64,000 bases of DNA from Marinomonas colpomeniae (lineage in GTDB: Bacteria; Pseudomonadota; Gammaproteobacteria; Pseudomonadales; Marinomonadaceae): NCBI RefSeq assembly GCF_014803385.1, contig NZ_JACYFC010000004.1, forward strand, positions 411,046 to 475,045, read 5' to 3'. A program made the translations under genes and the position numbers. Each line of letters opens with the position of its first letter. The first letter of the stretch is position 1. Below, piece after piece: positions 10,197 through 19,562 of the stretch. Under the pieces are notes generated by a model. The model was not told the origin of the DNA, made no database searches, and saw nothing but the letters and a program-made list of their open reading frames with translations.

Positions 10197-11870
10197 TTAT
10201 TTTCCTTTTGCTTCTATTTTTGCCCAAGAGTCACGTAATGTAACGGTACGATTAAATACCATGCCTTCTTCTTTAGAATCACGGCAGAAATAACCTTCAC
10301 GCTCAAACTGGAAACCTTGGCCTTTTTCTGATGTAAGCAACGAAGACTCAGCTTTTGCAGCAACAATTGTTGTCAAAGACTCTGAATTAATGAAGTCTAA
10401 GAAGTTCTTATCTTCATAATTAGCGTCTGGCGCTTCATTGACAAACAAACGGTCATAAAGATTCACTGATGCATCAACTGCATGCTTAGCGCTTACCCAA
10501 TGGATGACACCTTTTGGCTTATATCCTTCAGGGTTCACACCCAAAGTGTTTTCATCGTAGCGACAAAGCAGCTCGACCACTTCACCCGCTTCATTTTTGA
10601 TTGCTTCATCACAAGTAATCACGTAACCACCACGAAGACGAACTGCGCCTTCTAAGGTTAAGCGCTTCCACTTACGCGGAGGAACTTCTGCGAAGTCTGC
10701 TGCATCTATGTATAGATTTTTGCTGAAAGGCACTTCACGAGTACCCGCCTCTTTATTTTTCGGATGATTATTCACCGTGAAAATTTCTTCTTTGTCTTCT
10801 GGGTAATTTGTCAGCGTCACCTTGATTGGATTTAACACAACCATGGCGCGATTAGCACTGGCATCCAAATCTTCACGGATCGCATGCTCAAGCATACCGA
10901 CGTCTACAACACTATCCGATTTAGTAACACCGATTCGATCACAGAAGTTGCGGATAGACTTCGCTGTATAACCTCGACGTCGCAAACCAGAAATTGTCGG
11001 CATACGAGGATCATCCCAGCTATTAACGTGTTTCTCATCCACCAGCTGTTTCAATTTACGTTTACTTGTTACCGTGTAGTTCAAGTTCAAGCGAGCAAAT
11101 TCGATTTGTTGTGGGTGCGCTGTTTTTAACGTATCTAATACCCAGTCATATAAAGGGCGATGGTCTTGGAATTCCAATGTACAAACAGAATGCGTGACAC
11201 CTTCAATAGCATCAGACAGACAATGAGTAAAATCGTACATAGGATAAATGCACCACTTATCACCTGTTTGGTGGTGGTGAACGCGACGAACTCGATAAAT
11301 GATTGGATCGCGCATATTGATATTTGGGCTCGCCATATCAATTTTTGCACGTAGAACGACTTCACCGTCTTTGTATTTTCCATTAGCCATATCATTGAAA
11401 AGTGCCATATTTTCTTCAGCACTACGATCACGGTAAGGGCTATTTTTGCCAGGCTCTTTCAAGGTGCCACGATATTCTCGCATTTGCTCAGCATTAAGCT
11501 CGCACACATACGCTTTGCCTAGCTGAATAAGTTGCTTTGCAAAGTCGAATAACTGATCAAAATAGTCGGAAGCAAATTTAGGCTCCTCTTTCCATTCAAA
11601 ACCTAACCACTCAACATCACGCTTAATAGATTCAATGTATTCAACACTTTCCTTTTCAGGATTGGTGTCGTCAAAACGCAGGTTACATTGACCATTGTAA
11701 CGCTGCGCTAAACCAAAATTCAGGCAAATAGATTTAGCATGACCAATATGTAAGTAGCCATTTGGCTCAGGAGGGAAACGAGTAAGAACCTTTCCTCCGT
11801 TCTTGCCGGCTTCGTTATCTTTATCAATGATTTGGGTAATAAAATTACCTGGTTTTGACGTTTCTGACAT
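10197..11870 (-). CDS. glnS: Glutaminyl-tRNA synthetase
   Basis: This 557-residue class Ic synthetase charges tRNA-Gln directly with glutamine. HIGH is at 41-44 ([11 protein letters not shown]) and the KMSKS loop has the form VTSKRKL, where E. coli has VMSKRKL. The C-terminal half carries the two beta-barrel anticodon-binding domains. The length is near the E. coli enzyme (554). First gene of glnS-cysS. A discrete GlnRS means the cell does not depend on the amidotransferase route for Gln-tRNA. Confidence 0.97.
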   Translation of the reverse strand: MSETSKPGNFITQIIDKDNEAGKNGGKVLTRFPPEPNGYLHIGHAKSICLNFGLAQRYNGQCNLRFDDTNPEKESVEYIESIKRDVEWLGFEWKEEPKFASDYFDQLFDFAKQLIQLGKAYVCELNAEQMREYRGTLKEPGKNSPYRDRSAEENMALFNDMANGKYKDGEVVLRAKIDMASPNINMRDPIIYRVRRVHHHQTGDKWCIYPMYDFTHCLSDAIEGVTHSVCTLEFQDHRPLYDWVLDTLKTAHPQQIEFARLNLNYTVTSKRKLKQLVDEKHVNSWDDPRMPTISGLRRRGYTAKSIRNFCDRIGVTKSDSVVDVGMLEHAIREDLDASANRAMVVLNPIKVTLTNYPEDKEEIFTVNNHPKNKEAGTREVPFSKNLYIDAADFAEVPPRKWKRLTLEGAVRLRGGYVITCDEAIKNEAGEVVELLCRYDENTLGVNPEGYKPKGVIHWVSAKHAVDASVNLYDRLFVNEAPDANYEDKNFLDFINSESLTTIVAAKAESSLLTSEKGQGFQFEREGYFCRDSKEEGMVFNRTVTLRDSWAKIEAKGK

Positions 11871-12001
11871 GTTAAATGTAAATCCCGATAAATGTTTGTC
11901 TGACGATAATGATTACTTTGACTGACAAGTATATATGATTTAGGTTTCTATAAGATATTCAGTCGGCAAATCTTTTGCCTCTTTTCTTTATTTTTATGCT
12001 T

Positions 12002-12337
12002 TTATACTGAAAGTGAAATCATGTATTTCGCTATAAAAAAAACAACAACACCAACAAATATTGTTAACAGTTGATGTTGGCGCCAAATCCCAACAACAAA
12101 AGCAACAATCGCACCGATCAACCAAGGGTTACTAAGTGATAGGTTCATTTGGTTATCCTTCATAAAAATCATCGGAACAATAATGGCGGTTAATACCGCA
12201 ACAGGGACAAATTTAAGTGCTCGCTCCACAAAAACAGGCATAACTACCTTATGAGCGCGTGCAAATAAAACAAAGCGGACGCCAAAAGTAACAACAAACA
12301 TACCTACGATGATGAGAACAGAATCTAATACATTCAT
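12002..12337 (-). CDS. azlD: AzlD-family branched-chain amino acid transport subunit
   Basis: A 111-residue integral membrane protein with about four hydrophobic segments, matching the small AzlD partner of AzlC. AzlCD pairs export branched-chain amino acids or toxic analogues such as azaleucine; the substrate here is inferred from the family only. It starts 11 bases after the azlC stop with AAGGAAG as ribosome-binding site, so it is the last gene of the regulator-azlC-azlD operon. Confidence 0.85.
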   Translation of the reverse strand: MNVLDSVLIIVGMFVVTFGVRFVLFARAHKVVMPVFVERALKFVPVAVLTAIIVPMIFMKDNQMNLSLSNPWLIGAIVAFVVGIWRQHQLLTIFVGVVVFFIAKYMISLSV

Positions 12338-12348
12338 TACTCACTTCC

Positions 12349-13107
12349 TTATGCGTTTTTATCAATTGATTGATGGGAATCGGCTAATTGATTAGATAGA
12401 TTCATATAAACATCAGCAAGATAACCAGCAATAACACCAATAACAGCCGCTACAAGCAAACCTAGATTATTTGGCAACCCCGACAAAATGATTGATGAAA
12501 CTCCAGCACTTAGCATACAAAACCAAAAAGGACTGTGTTTTAAATACGGCGTAATAATGCCAATGAAGGTAGCCACCATAGCAAATTCAAGACCCCACTC
12601 GCTCATACCTGGAATTAACTCGCCAGACAAAATGCCCAAAATTGTTGTCACATTCCACATAAGATAAAATGAACAAAAAGAACCTAAATAGACTTTATGC
12701 CCTGTTTTTTCATCTACCGAGCCGATCTCATACATAGGACGTACTGCAGCATACGTTTCATCAACCAAACCAAAACCCATGATAAAACGAACCGACATAG
12801 GTAAATGTTTTACATATTTCACCATATCCGCTGCATACAAAAGATGCCTAAGATTGACAATAAAGGTCGTAGAGACAATCACCCAAATCGGCGCATGTAT
12901 GGCAATTAAACCTAAAGCAACAAATTGAGCTGAGCCTGCAAAAACGATGGCAGACATAGCAATAGCAAACCAAGGGCTCAAACCATAGCTTGACGCCAGT
13001 GAACCAAATAAAAGACCAAAAGGAATCCCACCCAGTATCATCGGCATGGAAGCAACCGCTCCCCTCTGCATGTGCTTTCGTATATTCATATGTCCTGGTG
13101 TTTTCAT
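12349..13107 (-). CDS. azlC: AzlC-family branched-chain amino acid exporter subunit
   Basis: A 252-residue membrane protein with the AzlC signature: a GGIPFGLLFG stretch near the N-terminus, an FAGSAQFVALGLI helix and the charged LRHLLYAADM loop, with about eight hydrophobic segments. With AzlD it should form an inner-membrane exporter, as in YgaZH-like systems. Its ATG overlaps the stop of the MarR-GNAT gene by four bases, so regulator and transporter are translationally coupled. Confidence 0.9.
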   Translation of the reverse strand: MKTPGHMNIRKHMQRGAVASMPMILGGIPFGLLFGSLASSYGLSPWFAIAMSAIVFAGSAQFVALGLIAIHAPIWVIVSTTFIVNLRHLLYAADMVKYVKHLPMSVRFIMGFGLVDETYAAVRPMYEIGSVDEKTGHKVYLGSFCSFYLMWNVTTILGILSGELIPGMSEWGLEFAMVATFIGIITPYLKHSPFWFCMLSAGVSSIILSGLPNNLGLLVAAVIGVIAGYLADVYMNLSNQLADSHQSIDKNA

Positions 13108-14072
13108 GTAATAACTCTCAACTCTTTCTCCAATGATTTTTCCATGTAAACATCCGCCCGTTCATACAAAGATGGTTTTGGCGGCGGCATTTCGACAAAG
13201 CCATTTTTATCATAAAGATGTCTAGCGGTGGTTAGGCAAGAAGCCGTTTCTAGGGTTAATGTATTTACACCAACCGACTCTGCATATTCCATAACATGGG
13301 ACAATAAAGTCTGAGCAATACCTTTACCTTGACAATGATTCGCAACCGACAGCTTCAACACCTCACCTGAATTGACATCAGAGTGAACCATTAAAGCGAT
13401 CGTACCCAGTACTGAGTCTTGCCCATTTGTTTTGCGAACCGCTACCCATACAATCCCATTTTTACCGATAATATAATCTTGCGGGTTACTTAAAAGCGCC
13501 AGATCATAATCTGTAATTCGATTTGGAAAATAGTGCTTTAGCCACATCATATTAAGATCGTAAAAAGCTTCTCCATGGCATGGTTCAAATGGAATAATTT
13601 GAAAAGGAGTCAATCGATCCAAGATCTTATTTGCAACACGCCCATCAAAAGCGTGTTTTTCAAATTGTTCTAAACCTTTCATAAAATTGTCACTAGAAAA
13701 ATCGGTCATTTTCTCAACAACCACCTTCATTTCTTTTAATACAGGTTCAACTTTAATCATGGCTTCTACTCCCTTCTTAGAAAGGCGCAATGAAGATCGA
13801 CGTTGATCTCGCTCGTCGATCTTTTTTTCTAGCAACCCTTCTTTAAGCATCTTAGTTGTCTGCTTACTTACAGCTGGGTGACTTAGATGTAGGCTATCAG
13901 CGATTTCCATCACGGATAATTCTCCAACCTTTTGCAATAATCTAAGCACAGGAAAATACGTTGATGTGATTGGGATATCACACTGTGAATAAAGGTCTTG
14001 CACTTGAGTAAATAAATGATCACTTAAACGCTTAAGTCGACTCCCGAGAGTCAAAACACCAAACTGCTCCAT
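13104..14072 (-). CDS. MarR-type regulator fused to a GNAT N-acetyltransferase
   Basis: A 322-residue fusion. Residues about 1-145 form a MarR winged helix-turn-helix (LSVMEIADSLHLSHPAVSKQTTKML, then the basic DERDQRRSSLRLSKKG wing). Residues about 165-315 form a GNAT domain whose acetyl-CoA loop reads CQGKGIAQTLL. This architecture is known in bacteria, usually with an unknown acetylation target. The open frame extends 17 codons upstream, but that part lies in the operator palindrome; GGAAGG just before 14072 supports the shorter start. It leads the azlCD operon, so it probably controls it and may sense or modify an amino acid. Confidence 0.88.
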   Translation of the reverse strand: MEQFGVLTLGSRLKRLSDHLFTQVQDLYSQCDIPITSTYFPVLRLLQKVGELSVMEIADSLHLSHPAVSKQTTKMLKEGLLEKKIDERDQRRSSLRLSKKGVEAMIKVEPVLKEMKVVVEKMTDFSSDNFMKGLEQFEKHAFDGRVANKILDRLTPFQIIPFEPCHGEAFYDLNMMWLKHYFPNRITDYDLALLSNPQDYIIGKNGIVWVAVRKTNGQDSVLGTIALMVHSDVNSGEVLKLSVANHCQGKGIAQTLLSHVMEYAESVGVNTLTLETASCLTTARHLYDKNGFVEMPPPKPSLYERADVYMEKSLEKELRVIT

Positions 14073-14093
14073 TTTTCCTTCCGATAAAAATCT

Positions 14094-14133
14094 ATAAATT
14101 AATATGCGTAACTGGTTACGCATATTAATTTAT
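14094..14133. promoter_or_regulatory. Perfect 19-bp inverted repeat, probable MarR operator
   Basis: Arms 14094-14112 and 14115-14133 are perfect reverse complements around a 2-bp spacer; the core is GCGTAAC-TG-GTTACGC. It lies 22 bases upstream of the MarR-GNAT start, and on the minus strand a TATAAA -10-like element overlaps its distal edge. Autorepression of the regulator-azlCD operon is inferred from its position. Confidence 0.85.
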
Positions 14134-14193
14134 ATCACAATTAAGGATTTTACAATCCCATTTTTCCACTTTTATATTTAAGCTATTGATTGA

Positions 14194-14221
14194 TTTGATA
14201 AACAACAAGGTCTGCTATAAT
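14194..14221 (+). promoter_or_regulatory. Predicted queC promoter
   Basis: A perfect -10 TATAAT (14216-14221) is preceded at 15-16 bases by TTGATA/TTTGAT (14194-14200). It lies 60 bases upstream of queC. No preQ1 riboswitch-like leader is visible between it and the gene. Confidence 0.55.
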
Positions 14222-14281
14222 CCGCACATCATAAACATTTGCTGATAGAAGAAAACTAGAAGCATTCACGAGGAAATGAGA

Positions 14282-14941
14282 ATGTCAGAAAAGGTTGTCG
14301 TCGTGTATTCAGGTGGAATGGATTCTTTTACTGTTCTAAATACAGCCGTAAAAAATGGATTCGATGTTTACGCTTTGTCCTTTAACTACGGTCAAAAGCA
14401 CAGTAAAGAACTAGAAATCGCTGCATTGGTCTGTAAAGAGCTGAACATCCCTCACAAAGTTGTCGACATCACGGCGATCAACAGTTTAATGGCAAACTCC
14501 TCATTAACGGGTGACGCTGACATACCTGAAGGCCATTACGAAGACGAGAACATGAAGTCTACCGCTGTTCCGAATCGCAACATGGTTTTATTGTCTATGG
14601 CGATTGCTTACGCCGTGTCTCTGGAAGCAGACAAAGTATATTACGGAGCGCATTCTGGCGACCATCACATTTATCCAGATTGCCGCCCTGAATTTGTCGA
14701 AGCAATGAATGCCGTATCAAAAATCGCCAACTACCAATCTGTCGAAATCGTTACACCATTTTTGCATTCCTCTAAAGGAGCCATTTTAAAAGCAGGCTTA
14801 GACATGCAATTAGATTACGGAAAGACATGGACTTGTTATAACGGGAGAGAGAAATCCTGCGGTAAATGCGGCGCTTGCTATGAACGCTTAGAAGCCTTTG
14901 CCGAACAAGGCAAAATAGATCCATTGGATTATGAAGTATAA
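14282..14941 (+). CDS. queC: 7-cyano-7-deazaguanine synthase QueC
   Basis: QueC converts 7-carboxy-7-deazaguanine to preQ0 with ammonia and ATP in queuosine biosynthesis. The 219-residue protein has the PP-loop SGGMDS near the N-terminus and the C-terminal zinc site made by CGKCGAC plus the preceding CYNGREKSC cysteines. An ATG at 14276 in frame is too close to the GAGG Shine-Dalgarno (14270-14273); ATG 14282 has proper spacing. No other queuosine gene lies nearby. The gene is divergent from the MarR-GNAT operon. Confidence 0.95.
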   Translation: MSEKVVVVYSGGMDSFTVLNTAVKNGFDVYALSFNYGQKHSKELEIAALVCKELNIPHKVVDITAINSLMANSSLTGDADIPEGHYEDENMKSTAVPNRNMVLLSMAIAYAVSLEADKVYYGAHSGDHHIYPDCRPEFVEAMNAVSKIANYQSVEIVTPFLHSSKGAILKAGLDMQLDYGKTWTCYNGREKSCGKCGACYERLEAFAEQGKIDPLDYEV

Positions 14942-15119
14942 ATACGGTCAAAGAACCAACCCACGAAGCGAAGAAAGCCAGATAACCTTATTATTGAAAT
15001 ATAGGTTGTTTATCACATCCATAGTGGCGTATTTGCTTACAAACACATAAAATGCCGTTATTAATTCGATACTTAATAAAGTCTAATCATTTAGTCACTT
15101 ATAGAACAAGGAATATGCA

Positions 15120-15614
15120 ATGATCATTTTACATACAAACCACGGCGACATTCACGTAGAACTAGATTACGAAAAAGCACCAATTTCAGCGAAAAACTTT
15201 GAAGAATATGTCACCTCTGGTTTCTATGACGGTGTTGTTTTTCACCGTGTTATTAATAACTTCATGGTTCAAGGTGGCGGGTTTGAAGTCGGTATGACTC
15301 AGAAAGACGCACCAAAAACAATCGAAAACGAAGCAGACAATGGCCTGAAAAATGAAATCGGTACATTGGCAATGGCTCGTACATCCGATCCACATTCAGC
15401 GTCTGCACAGTTTTTCATTAACGTGGCAGACAACGCTTTCCTAAACCACACAGCAAAAACATCACAAGGCTGGGGTTATGCGGTATTCGGTAAAGTAGCA
15501 GCAGGCATGGATATTGTTAACAAAATCAAAGAAGTGAAAACAACGATGAAAGCAGGACACCAAGATGTTCCAGCTGAAGACGTTATTATCGAAAGTGCTG
15601 AACTTGTAAAATAA
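15120..15614 (+). CDS. ppiB: Peptidyl-prolyl cis-trans isomerase B (cyclophilin)
   Basis: A 164-residue cytoplasmic cyclophilin without signal peptide. The core [13 protein letters not shown], with catalytic Arg and Gln, is intact, and SASAQFFIN and the C-terminal [10 protein letters not shown] segments match PpiB (E. coli 164 residues). It catalyses proline isomerisation in protein folding. AAGGA precedes the ATG. Its stop overlaps the lpxH start (TAATG), so ppiB-lpxH are coupled, as in many gammaproteobacteria. Confidence 0.95.
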   Translation: MIILHTNHGDIHVELDYEKAPISAKNFEEYVTSGFYDGVVFHRVINNFMVQGGGFEVGMTQKDAPKTIENEADNGLKNEIGTLAMARTSDPHSASAQFFINVADNAFLNHTAKTSQGWGYAVFGKVAAGMDIVNKIKEVKTTMKAGHQDVPAEDVIIESAELVK

Positions 15615-16390
15615 TGATCCGTTATTTCATTTCAGATCTGCACCTTAGTGACAAACGCCCGGATCTTATCCGGGCGTTTGTACGAATGATGAAAGAACTT
15701 ATTGCCCGCCAAGAACAAACAGAACTTTATATTCTAGGGGATTTTTACGAAGCATGGATTGGAGACGACTTCCAAGCGGACTGGAACACCACCATAGAAA
15801 ATGCCTTAGTTGATGCTTCTCAGTCTGGCATTTCTCTGTATTTCTTACACGGAAACAGAGATTTCCTTATTGGTGATTCATGGTTAACCCGTGTGGGTGC
15901 GACACTTATTGAAGAACAAACGGTTTTGCCTCTAAAAGAAAGCAACGTACTTTTAACGCATGGTGACGAATATTGCTTAGAAGATGTGGAATACCAAAAA
16001 TTCAGACAAACCGTACGCTCTAGCGCATGGCAAGAACACATACTGGCCTTACCATTAGAACAACGAATTGCACTTGCCGCACAACTCCGTAATGACAGCA
16101 AATCCATGGCATCAGAAAAATCCATATCAATTATGGATGTTACTGAAGTCGCTGTTCGTGAATCATTAGATAAGTACATATGTAATACAGTCATTCATGG
16201 GCATACTCACAGACCAAACACACACGAATCAAATTCTCATCTACGCTGTGTTCTAGGGGATTGGGACGATTCAATTTGGTTAGCAAGCATTGATGGCAAC
16301 ACCTACACGCAATCAAGTTCTACGGTGGAAGAGTTCAACCAAACAGGACTTTCTGCACTCAATCTTATTCATAAAGAAAGCCTTTCTTAG
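15614..16390 (+). CDS. lpxH: UDP-2,3-diacylglucosamine hydrolase LpxH
   Basis: This peripheral membrane metallophosphoesterase cleaves UDP-2,3-diacylglucosamine to lipid X and UMP, the fourth step of lipid A synthesis. The 258-residue sequence has all dimetal motifs: SDLHL (Asp8, His10), LGDFYEAWIGDD (Asp43), HGNRDF (Asn81), THGDEYC and the C-terminal HGHTHRP. E. coli LpxH has 240 residues. Translation is probably coupled to ppiB by the one-base overlap. Confidence 0.95.
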   Translation: MIRYFISDLHLSDKRPDLIRAFVRMMKELIARQEQTELYILGDFYEAWIGDDFQADWNTTIENALVDASQSGISLYFLHGNRDFLIGDSWLTRVGATLIEEQTVLPLKESNVLLTHGDEYCLEDVEYQKFRQTVRSSAWQEHILALPLEQRIALAAQLRNDSKSMASEKSISIMDVTEVAVRESLDKYICNTVIHGHTHRPNTHESNSHLRCVLGDWDDSIWLASIDGNTYTQSSSTVEEFNQTGLSALNLIHKESLS

Positions 16391-16440
16391 AAAAGCACTT
16401 ACCTAAAAAACCAAGATTTCAGTAAAAAATAATTATTAGA

Positions 16441-16471
16441 AAAATGCCAGCTTAACGTTGGCATTTTTTAT
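16441..16471 (+). terminator. Terminator after lpxH
   Basis: An AAAATGCCA/TGGCATTTT stem with a short loop is followed by a T6 tract, 50 bases after the lpxH stop. Being nearly symmetrical, it may also stop the convergent minus-strand gene ending at 16497. Confidence 0.8.
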
Positions 16472-16496
16472 GTGTTAATCCATTAATAAATAAGAG

Positions 16497-16808
16497 TTAG
16501 CGATGCAACAACTCTTTCACCCAAACAGTTTCTTTTGTATTCCTAGATCGCATAAATTCAATATTACGATTGTGTTGCATAGACATAGCTCTAAAAAAAG
16601 CATTATTAATGACCATGGGGCTTAATTGGATATGGTAAACACGCAGCCAATGCTGTTGGGCTTTACAGGTAAGAAGTTGGTATAAAAAATCTAACTCTAA
16701 AGACCCTTTATACATAACATCAAGATCAACAACCGGATCTACTTTCGCGATTTCTAATGTCAGCCAATAAGTAACATCCGGAAGGTTTTCACTCTTATGC
16801 ATATTCAT
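16497..16808 (-). CDS. Hypothetical protein (103 aa)
   Basis: A 103-residue soluble protein with no recognised family, signal peptide or membrane segment. Its middle is rich in aromatic and Leu/Gln residues (FLYQLLTCKAQQHWLRVYHI) and the C-terminus is basic. GGGAG lies about six bases before the ATG at 16808, which supports real translation. It stands alone between a terminator and the miaE gene on the same strand. Function unknown. Confidence 0.6.
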   Translation of the reverse strand: MNMHKSENLPDVTYWLTLEIAKVDPVVDLDVMYKGSLELDFLYQLLTCKAQQHWLRVYHIQLSPMVINNAFFRAMSMQHNRNIEFMRSRNTKETVWVKELLHR

Positions 16809-16906
16809 AGCACTCTCCCTAATAGCCAGTTCAACTATTATAAGTGTAGTCGTTCACTAGAATAGCGCTATTAAAGATTCAACAATCATTTTTGGTATGT
16901 TGTAAA

Positions 16907-17515
16907 TTATACTGCTGGTGGCCCACTGTGCATACGAAACTCAACATCAGGCTCAGTAATAAGCGTTTCTTCTAAGTCACGGAAAAAGGCTATTCGGTCA
17001 TCAATCGGTTCGTTTGAATACTCTTGAGCCAATTCAAGGTAATCTTCAAAATGACGTGCTTCTGATTTAAGCAGTGAAATATAAAACTTAGATAATTCTT
17101 CGTCAAGATGCGGAGCTAGTGCGGCAAAACGTTCGCAGGAACGAGCCTCAACAAAGGCACCAATAATCATGATGTCTATAAGGCGTGCAGGTTCATGTGT
17201 TCGAATGTGTTTGCGTAACCCATCTGCGTAGCGAGATGCGGACAGGTGATCGTAGGAAACATTTCTTTTGCGCATTATTTTATGCACTTGCTCGAAATGC
17301 AGAAGCTCTTCACGGGCTAATCGAGACATTTTATGTAATAAATTATCTCTATCAACGTATCGATACATTAAATTCATTGCCGTGCTTGCGGCTTTTTTTT
17401 CACAGTGAGCATGATCTATTAAGAGCAGAGTTTGATTCTCAAGAGCCCAATTCACCCATGCTTTAGGTGATTCACACGGAAGAAACTCAACAAGCTCAGG
17501 ATACGCTGATAACAT
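16907..17515 (-). CDS. miaE: tRNA-(2-methylthio-N6-isopentenyl-A37) hydroxylase MiaE
   Basis: A 202-residue ferritin-like non-haem diiron monooxygenase that hydroxylates the isopentenyl group of ms2i6A37 in tRNAs reading UNN codons. The four-helix-bundle ligands are visible: an early Glu-rich CEKKAAS helix, AREELLHFEQVH (ExxH), GAFVEARSCERF and SEARHFEDY (second ExxH type). AAGGTAGAG precedes the ATG. miaA and miaB are not in the window. Divergent from the SUMF1-domain gene. Confidence 0.93.
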   Translation of the reverse strand: MLSAYPELVEFLPCESPKAWVNWALENQTLLLIDHAHCEKKAASTAMNLMYRYVDRDNLLHKMSRLAREELLHFEQVHKIMRKRNVSYDHLSASRYADGLRKHIRTHEPARLIDIMIIGAFVEARSCERFAALAPHLDEELSKFYISLLKSEARHFEDYLELAQEYSNEPIDDRIAFFRDLEETLITEPDVEFRMHSGPPAV

Positions 17516-17603
17516 TACTCTACCTTTTTGTGTTAAAAAACGTGATTATACTAGGTATTAAGCACTTAGGCAGCAACGTCTTGACTTGGATATTGAATTC
17601 TTA

Positions 17604-19328
17604 ATGAATGATTTTTATGATTTTACAAAATTAAAGATTGGCCAGCATGTTGGTATTGAACTTGATCCGTACATTTTAAACTATCCAATGGACGATAAAA
17701 AAACGACCTGGGTAGCAGATCAAGGTGGACGGCCTTTCGTTTTACGTTTTTTCCAGCCGAGTAAAGGTAAAGTAGAAAGTTTTTTACAAAACGCTCGTAA
17801 ATACGCAACAATTAAACATCCTGCAATCACACCAAACTACCCTCCTTTTTATTCGAAACTATGGGTATTTTCATGTTCAGCAGTGTGTGGTGGAGAAAAT
17901 CTATACAGCTTCTTGGGAAAATATCCTGATGGGGCACCTTTAAATGTTGTCATTAGTTTGTTTGACAATATAGCGAAAGCACTCGACCAAGTTCATGCCA
18001 ATAACCTTTTTCATGGCCATTTAGACTTAAATTCTGTTCATGTTGTTAACGGTCTTGGCTTAATGACAGGCTTCGGCGCACATAACTGGATGGATCGAAT
18101 TGACCAATCAGAAATGGATGCCCGTTTTTTCCCATCAGAGTATTTAAAGAAAGATCAAAAACGAACACCTTCATCGGATAAGTTCGCTTTTATGAAACTT
18201 CTCATGGCAGCATTACTTGGTGAATCTATTTTAGATAAAGATTTTGCCACTAATCTGCCTGACTCACATCCAAATATAAGTGATGCGGTATGGAATCGTT
18301 TATTAAAATGGAGCCGAGAAAGTAGCCCCCATAGACCCAAATCCTTAGTAGAGGTTATTCGTATTATTCGAGCAGACCTTTACAAACCTCAAGCAGGCAG
18401 TAGCTCGACAGCAACCAAAGCGATTAGGCGTTATTCTCGTAACATCACATCTAGAATGATTATTTTAACCGCGCTTATAAGTACAGGTCTAATTGCCGCT
18501 GCAGTGTTATGGCCTACAGAAGACCCTAAAACTATTGTAAAAGCACCTACTCCACCATCTAAATTAACAGCCAAAGAAGTTTTTAAGGCTCTACCACAAG
18601 TGCTTGAAGAACCACTATCAATGGGTGGTACCGCCCCAAAAATTGAAAAGATTGCTCCCTCTACTTTTTTTATGGGTGATCAAAATAATATGGGGGATGA
18701 CAACGAAAAGCCTGTTCATGAAGTTGATATTCCTAATGGTTTTTATATCAGCAAATATGAAATCACTTTCAATCAATTCGATAAATTCGCAAAAGCCACA
18801 AACCGAGAGTTACCACCCGATAATGGTTGGGGGCGTGGCCAACGCCCTGTTATCAATGTGAGTTGGTACGACGCTAAAGCTTATACTTCATGGTTATCAA
18901 ATCAGACGAATGAGGAGTACCGTTTACCGACAGAGATCGAATGGGAATATTCAGCAAGAGCAGATTCCAACACGGCCTTTTGGTATGGCAACACAGTCAA
19001 AGCGGGTTACAGTGTTTGCGATAGCTGTGGAAGTCAGTGGGATGGTGTTTCTACCGGTCCAGTTGGAAGCCAAGCTAGTAATCCACTAGGCTTATTTGAT
19101 ATGCATGGCAATGTTGCAGAATGGGTAGAAGATTGTTATCACGATAATTACGAAGGTGCCCCAACAGAAAATCAAGTCTGGTTAGCCAATCAATGCGATA
19201 CCCGAGTGCTAAAAGGTGGTTCATGGTATGACATACCAAGAGTCGGTCGAAGTGCGACAAGGTATCGAGCAACACCCGACTTAAAAGCCAGTAACTGGGG
19301 GTTTCGAATTGTACGGATTATTCAGTAA
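17604..19328 (+). CDS. Membrane-anchored pseudokinase fused to a SUMF1/FGE-like domain
   Basis: About 574 residues. The N-terminal 250 resemble a Ser/Thr kinase fold: HGHLDLNSV (near residue 137) stands where HRDLKPxN would be, but the DFG position reads TGFG, so the metal-binding Asp is missing and this is probably a pseudokinase. One transmembrane helix (about 285-306) separates it from a C-terminal periplasmic formylglycine-generating-enzyme-like domain (about 345-574), with LPTEIEWEYSARA, DMHGNVAEWVED and KGGSWYDIPRVGRSATR. The FGE catalytic cysteines expected after GGSW are absent, so it is more likely a binding or sensor domain. Start uncertain: a TTG lies six codons upstream, and neither start has a good Shine-Dalgarno. 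Confidence 0.82.
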   Translation: MNDFYDFTKLKIGQHVGIELDPYILNYPMDDKKTTWVADQGGRPFVLRFFQPSKGKVESFLQNARKYATIKHPAITPNYPPFYSKLWVFSCSAVCGGENLYSFLGKYPDGAPLNVVISLFDNIAKALDQVHANNLFHGHLDLNSVHVVNGLGLMTGFGAHNWMDRIDQSEMDARFFPSEYLKKDQKRTPSSDKFAFMKLLMAALLGESILDKDFATNLPDSHPNISDAVWNRLLKWSRESSPHRPKSLVEVIRIIRADLYKPQAGSSSTATKAIRRYSRNITSRMIILTALISTGLIAAAVLWPTEDPKTIVKAPTPPSKLTAKEVFKALPQVLEEPLSMGGTAPKIEKIAPSTFFMGDQNNMGDDNEKPVHEVDIPNGFYISKYEITFNQFDKFAKATNRELPPDNGWGRGQRPVINVSWYDAKAYTSWLSNQTNEEYRLPTEIEWEYSARADSNTAFWYGNTVKAGYSVCDSCGSQWDGVSTGPVGSQASNPLGLFDMHGNVAEWVEDCYHDNYEGAPTENQVWLANQCDTRVLKGGSWYDIPRVGRSATRYRATPDLKASNWGFRIVRIIQ

Positions 19329-19498
19329 AACAATAATATTTCTAAATCAGAATAATTCCGCTAAATGTCCCCTATTCGAAATTGTTATGGCACATCGTCA
19401 CTCTTTGACGTGTTTTTTCTATAAAATGTATGGATCAAAAATAAAATAAATCTCATTTGATTTGTTTTTAAACAGCTAAATGCCTAAAAAATAAAGCT

Positions 19499-19521
19499 AG
19501 CCTGATGTCAGGCTGCATTTT
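19499..19521 (+). terminator. Hairpin with T-tract in the acnB leader
   Basis: AGCCTG/CAGGCT with a tetraloop (19499-19514) is followed by GCATTTTT, 42 bases before acnB. It may be a terminator for the upstream SUMF1-domain gene or an attenuator of acnB; the sequence does not decide. Confidence 0.4.
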
Positions 19522-19562
19522 TAGCGCATGATTTTATCGTAAACCATTATTCAGAGGTGTGA

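Noticed and set aside
14222..14281. preQ1 riboswitch before queC
   Set aside because: The 60 bases between the predicted promoter and the gene show no aptamer-like pseudoknot or terminator.
17604..19328. Active Ser/Thr kinase or formylglycine-generating enzyme
   Set aside because: The DFG aspartate and the FGE catalytic cysteines are missing, so neither activity is claimed.
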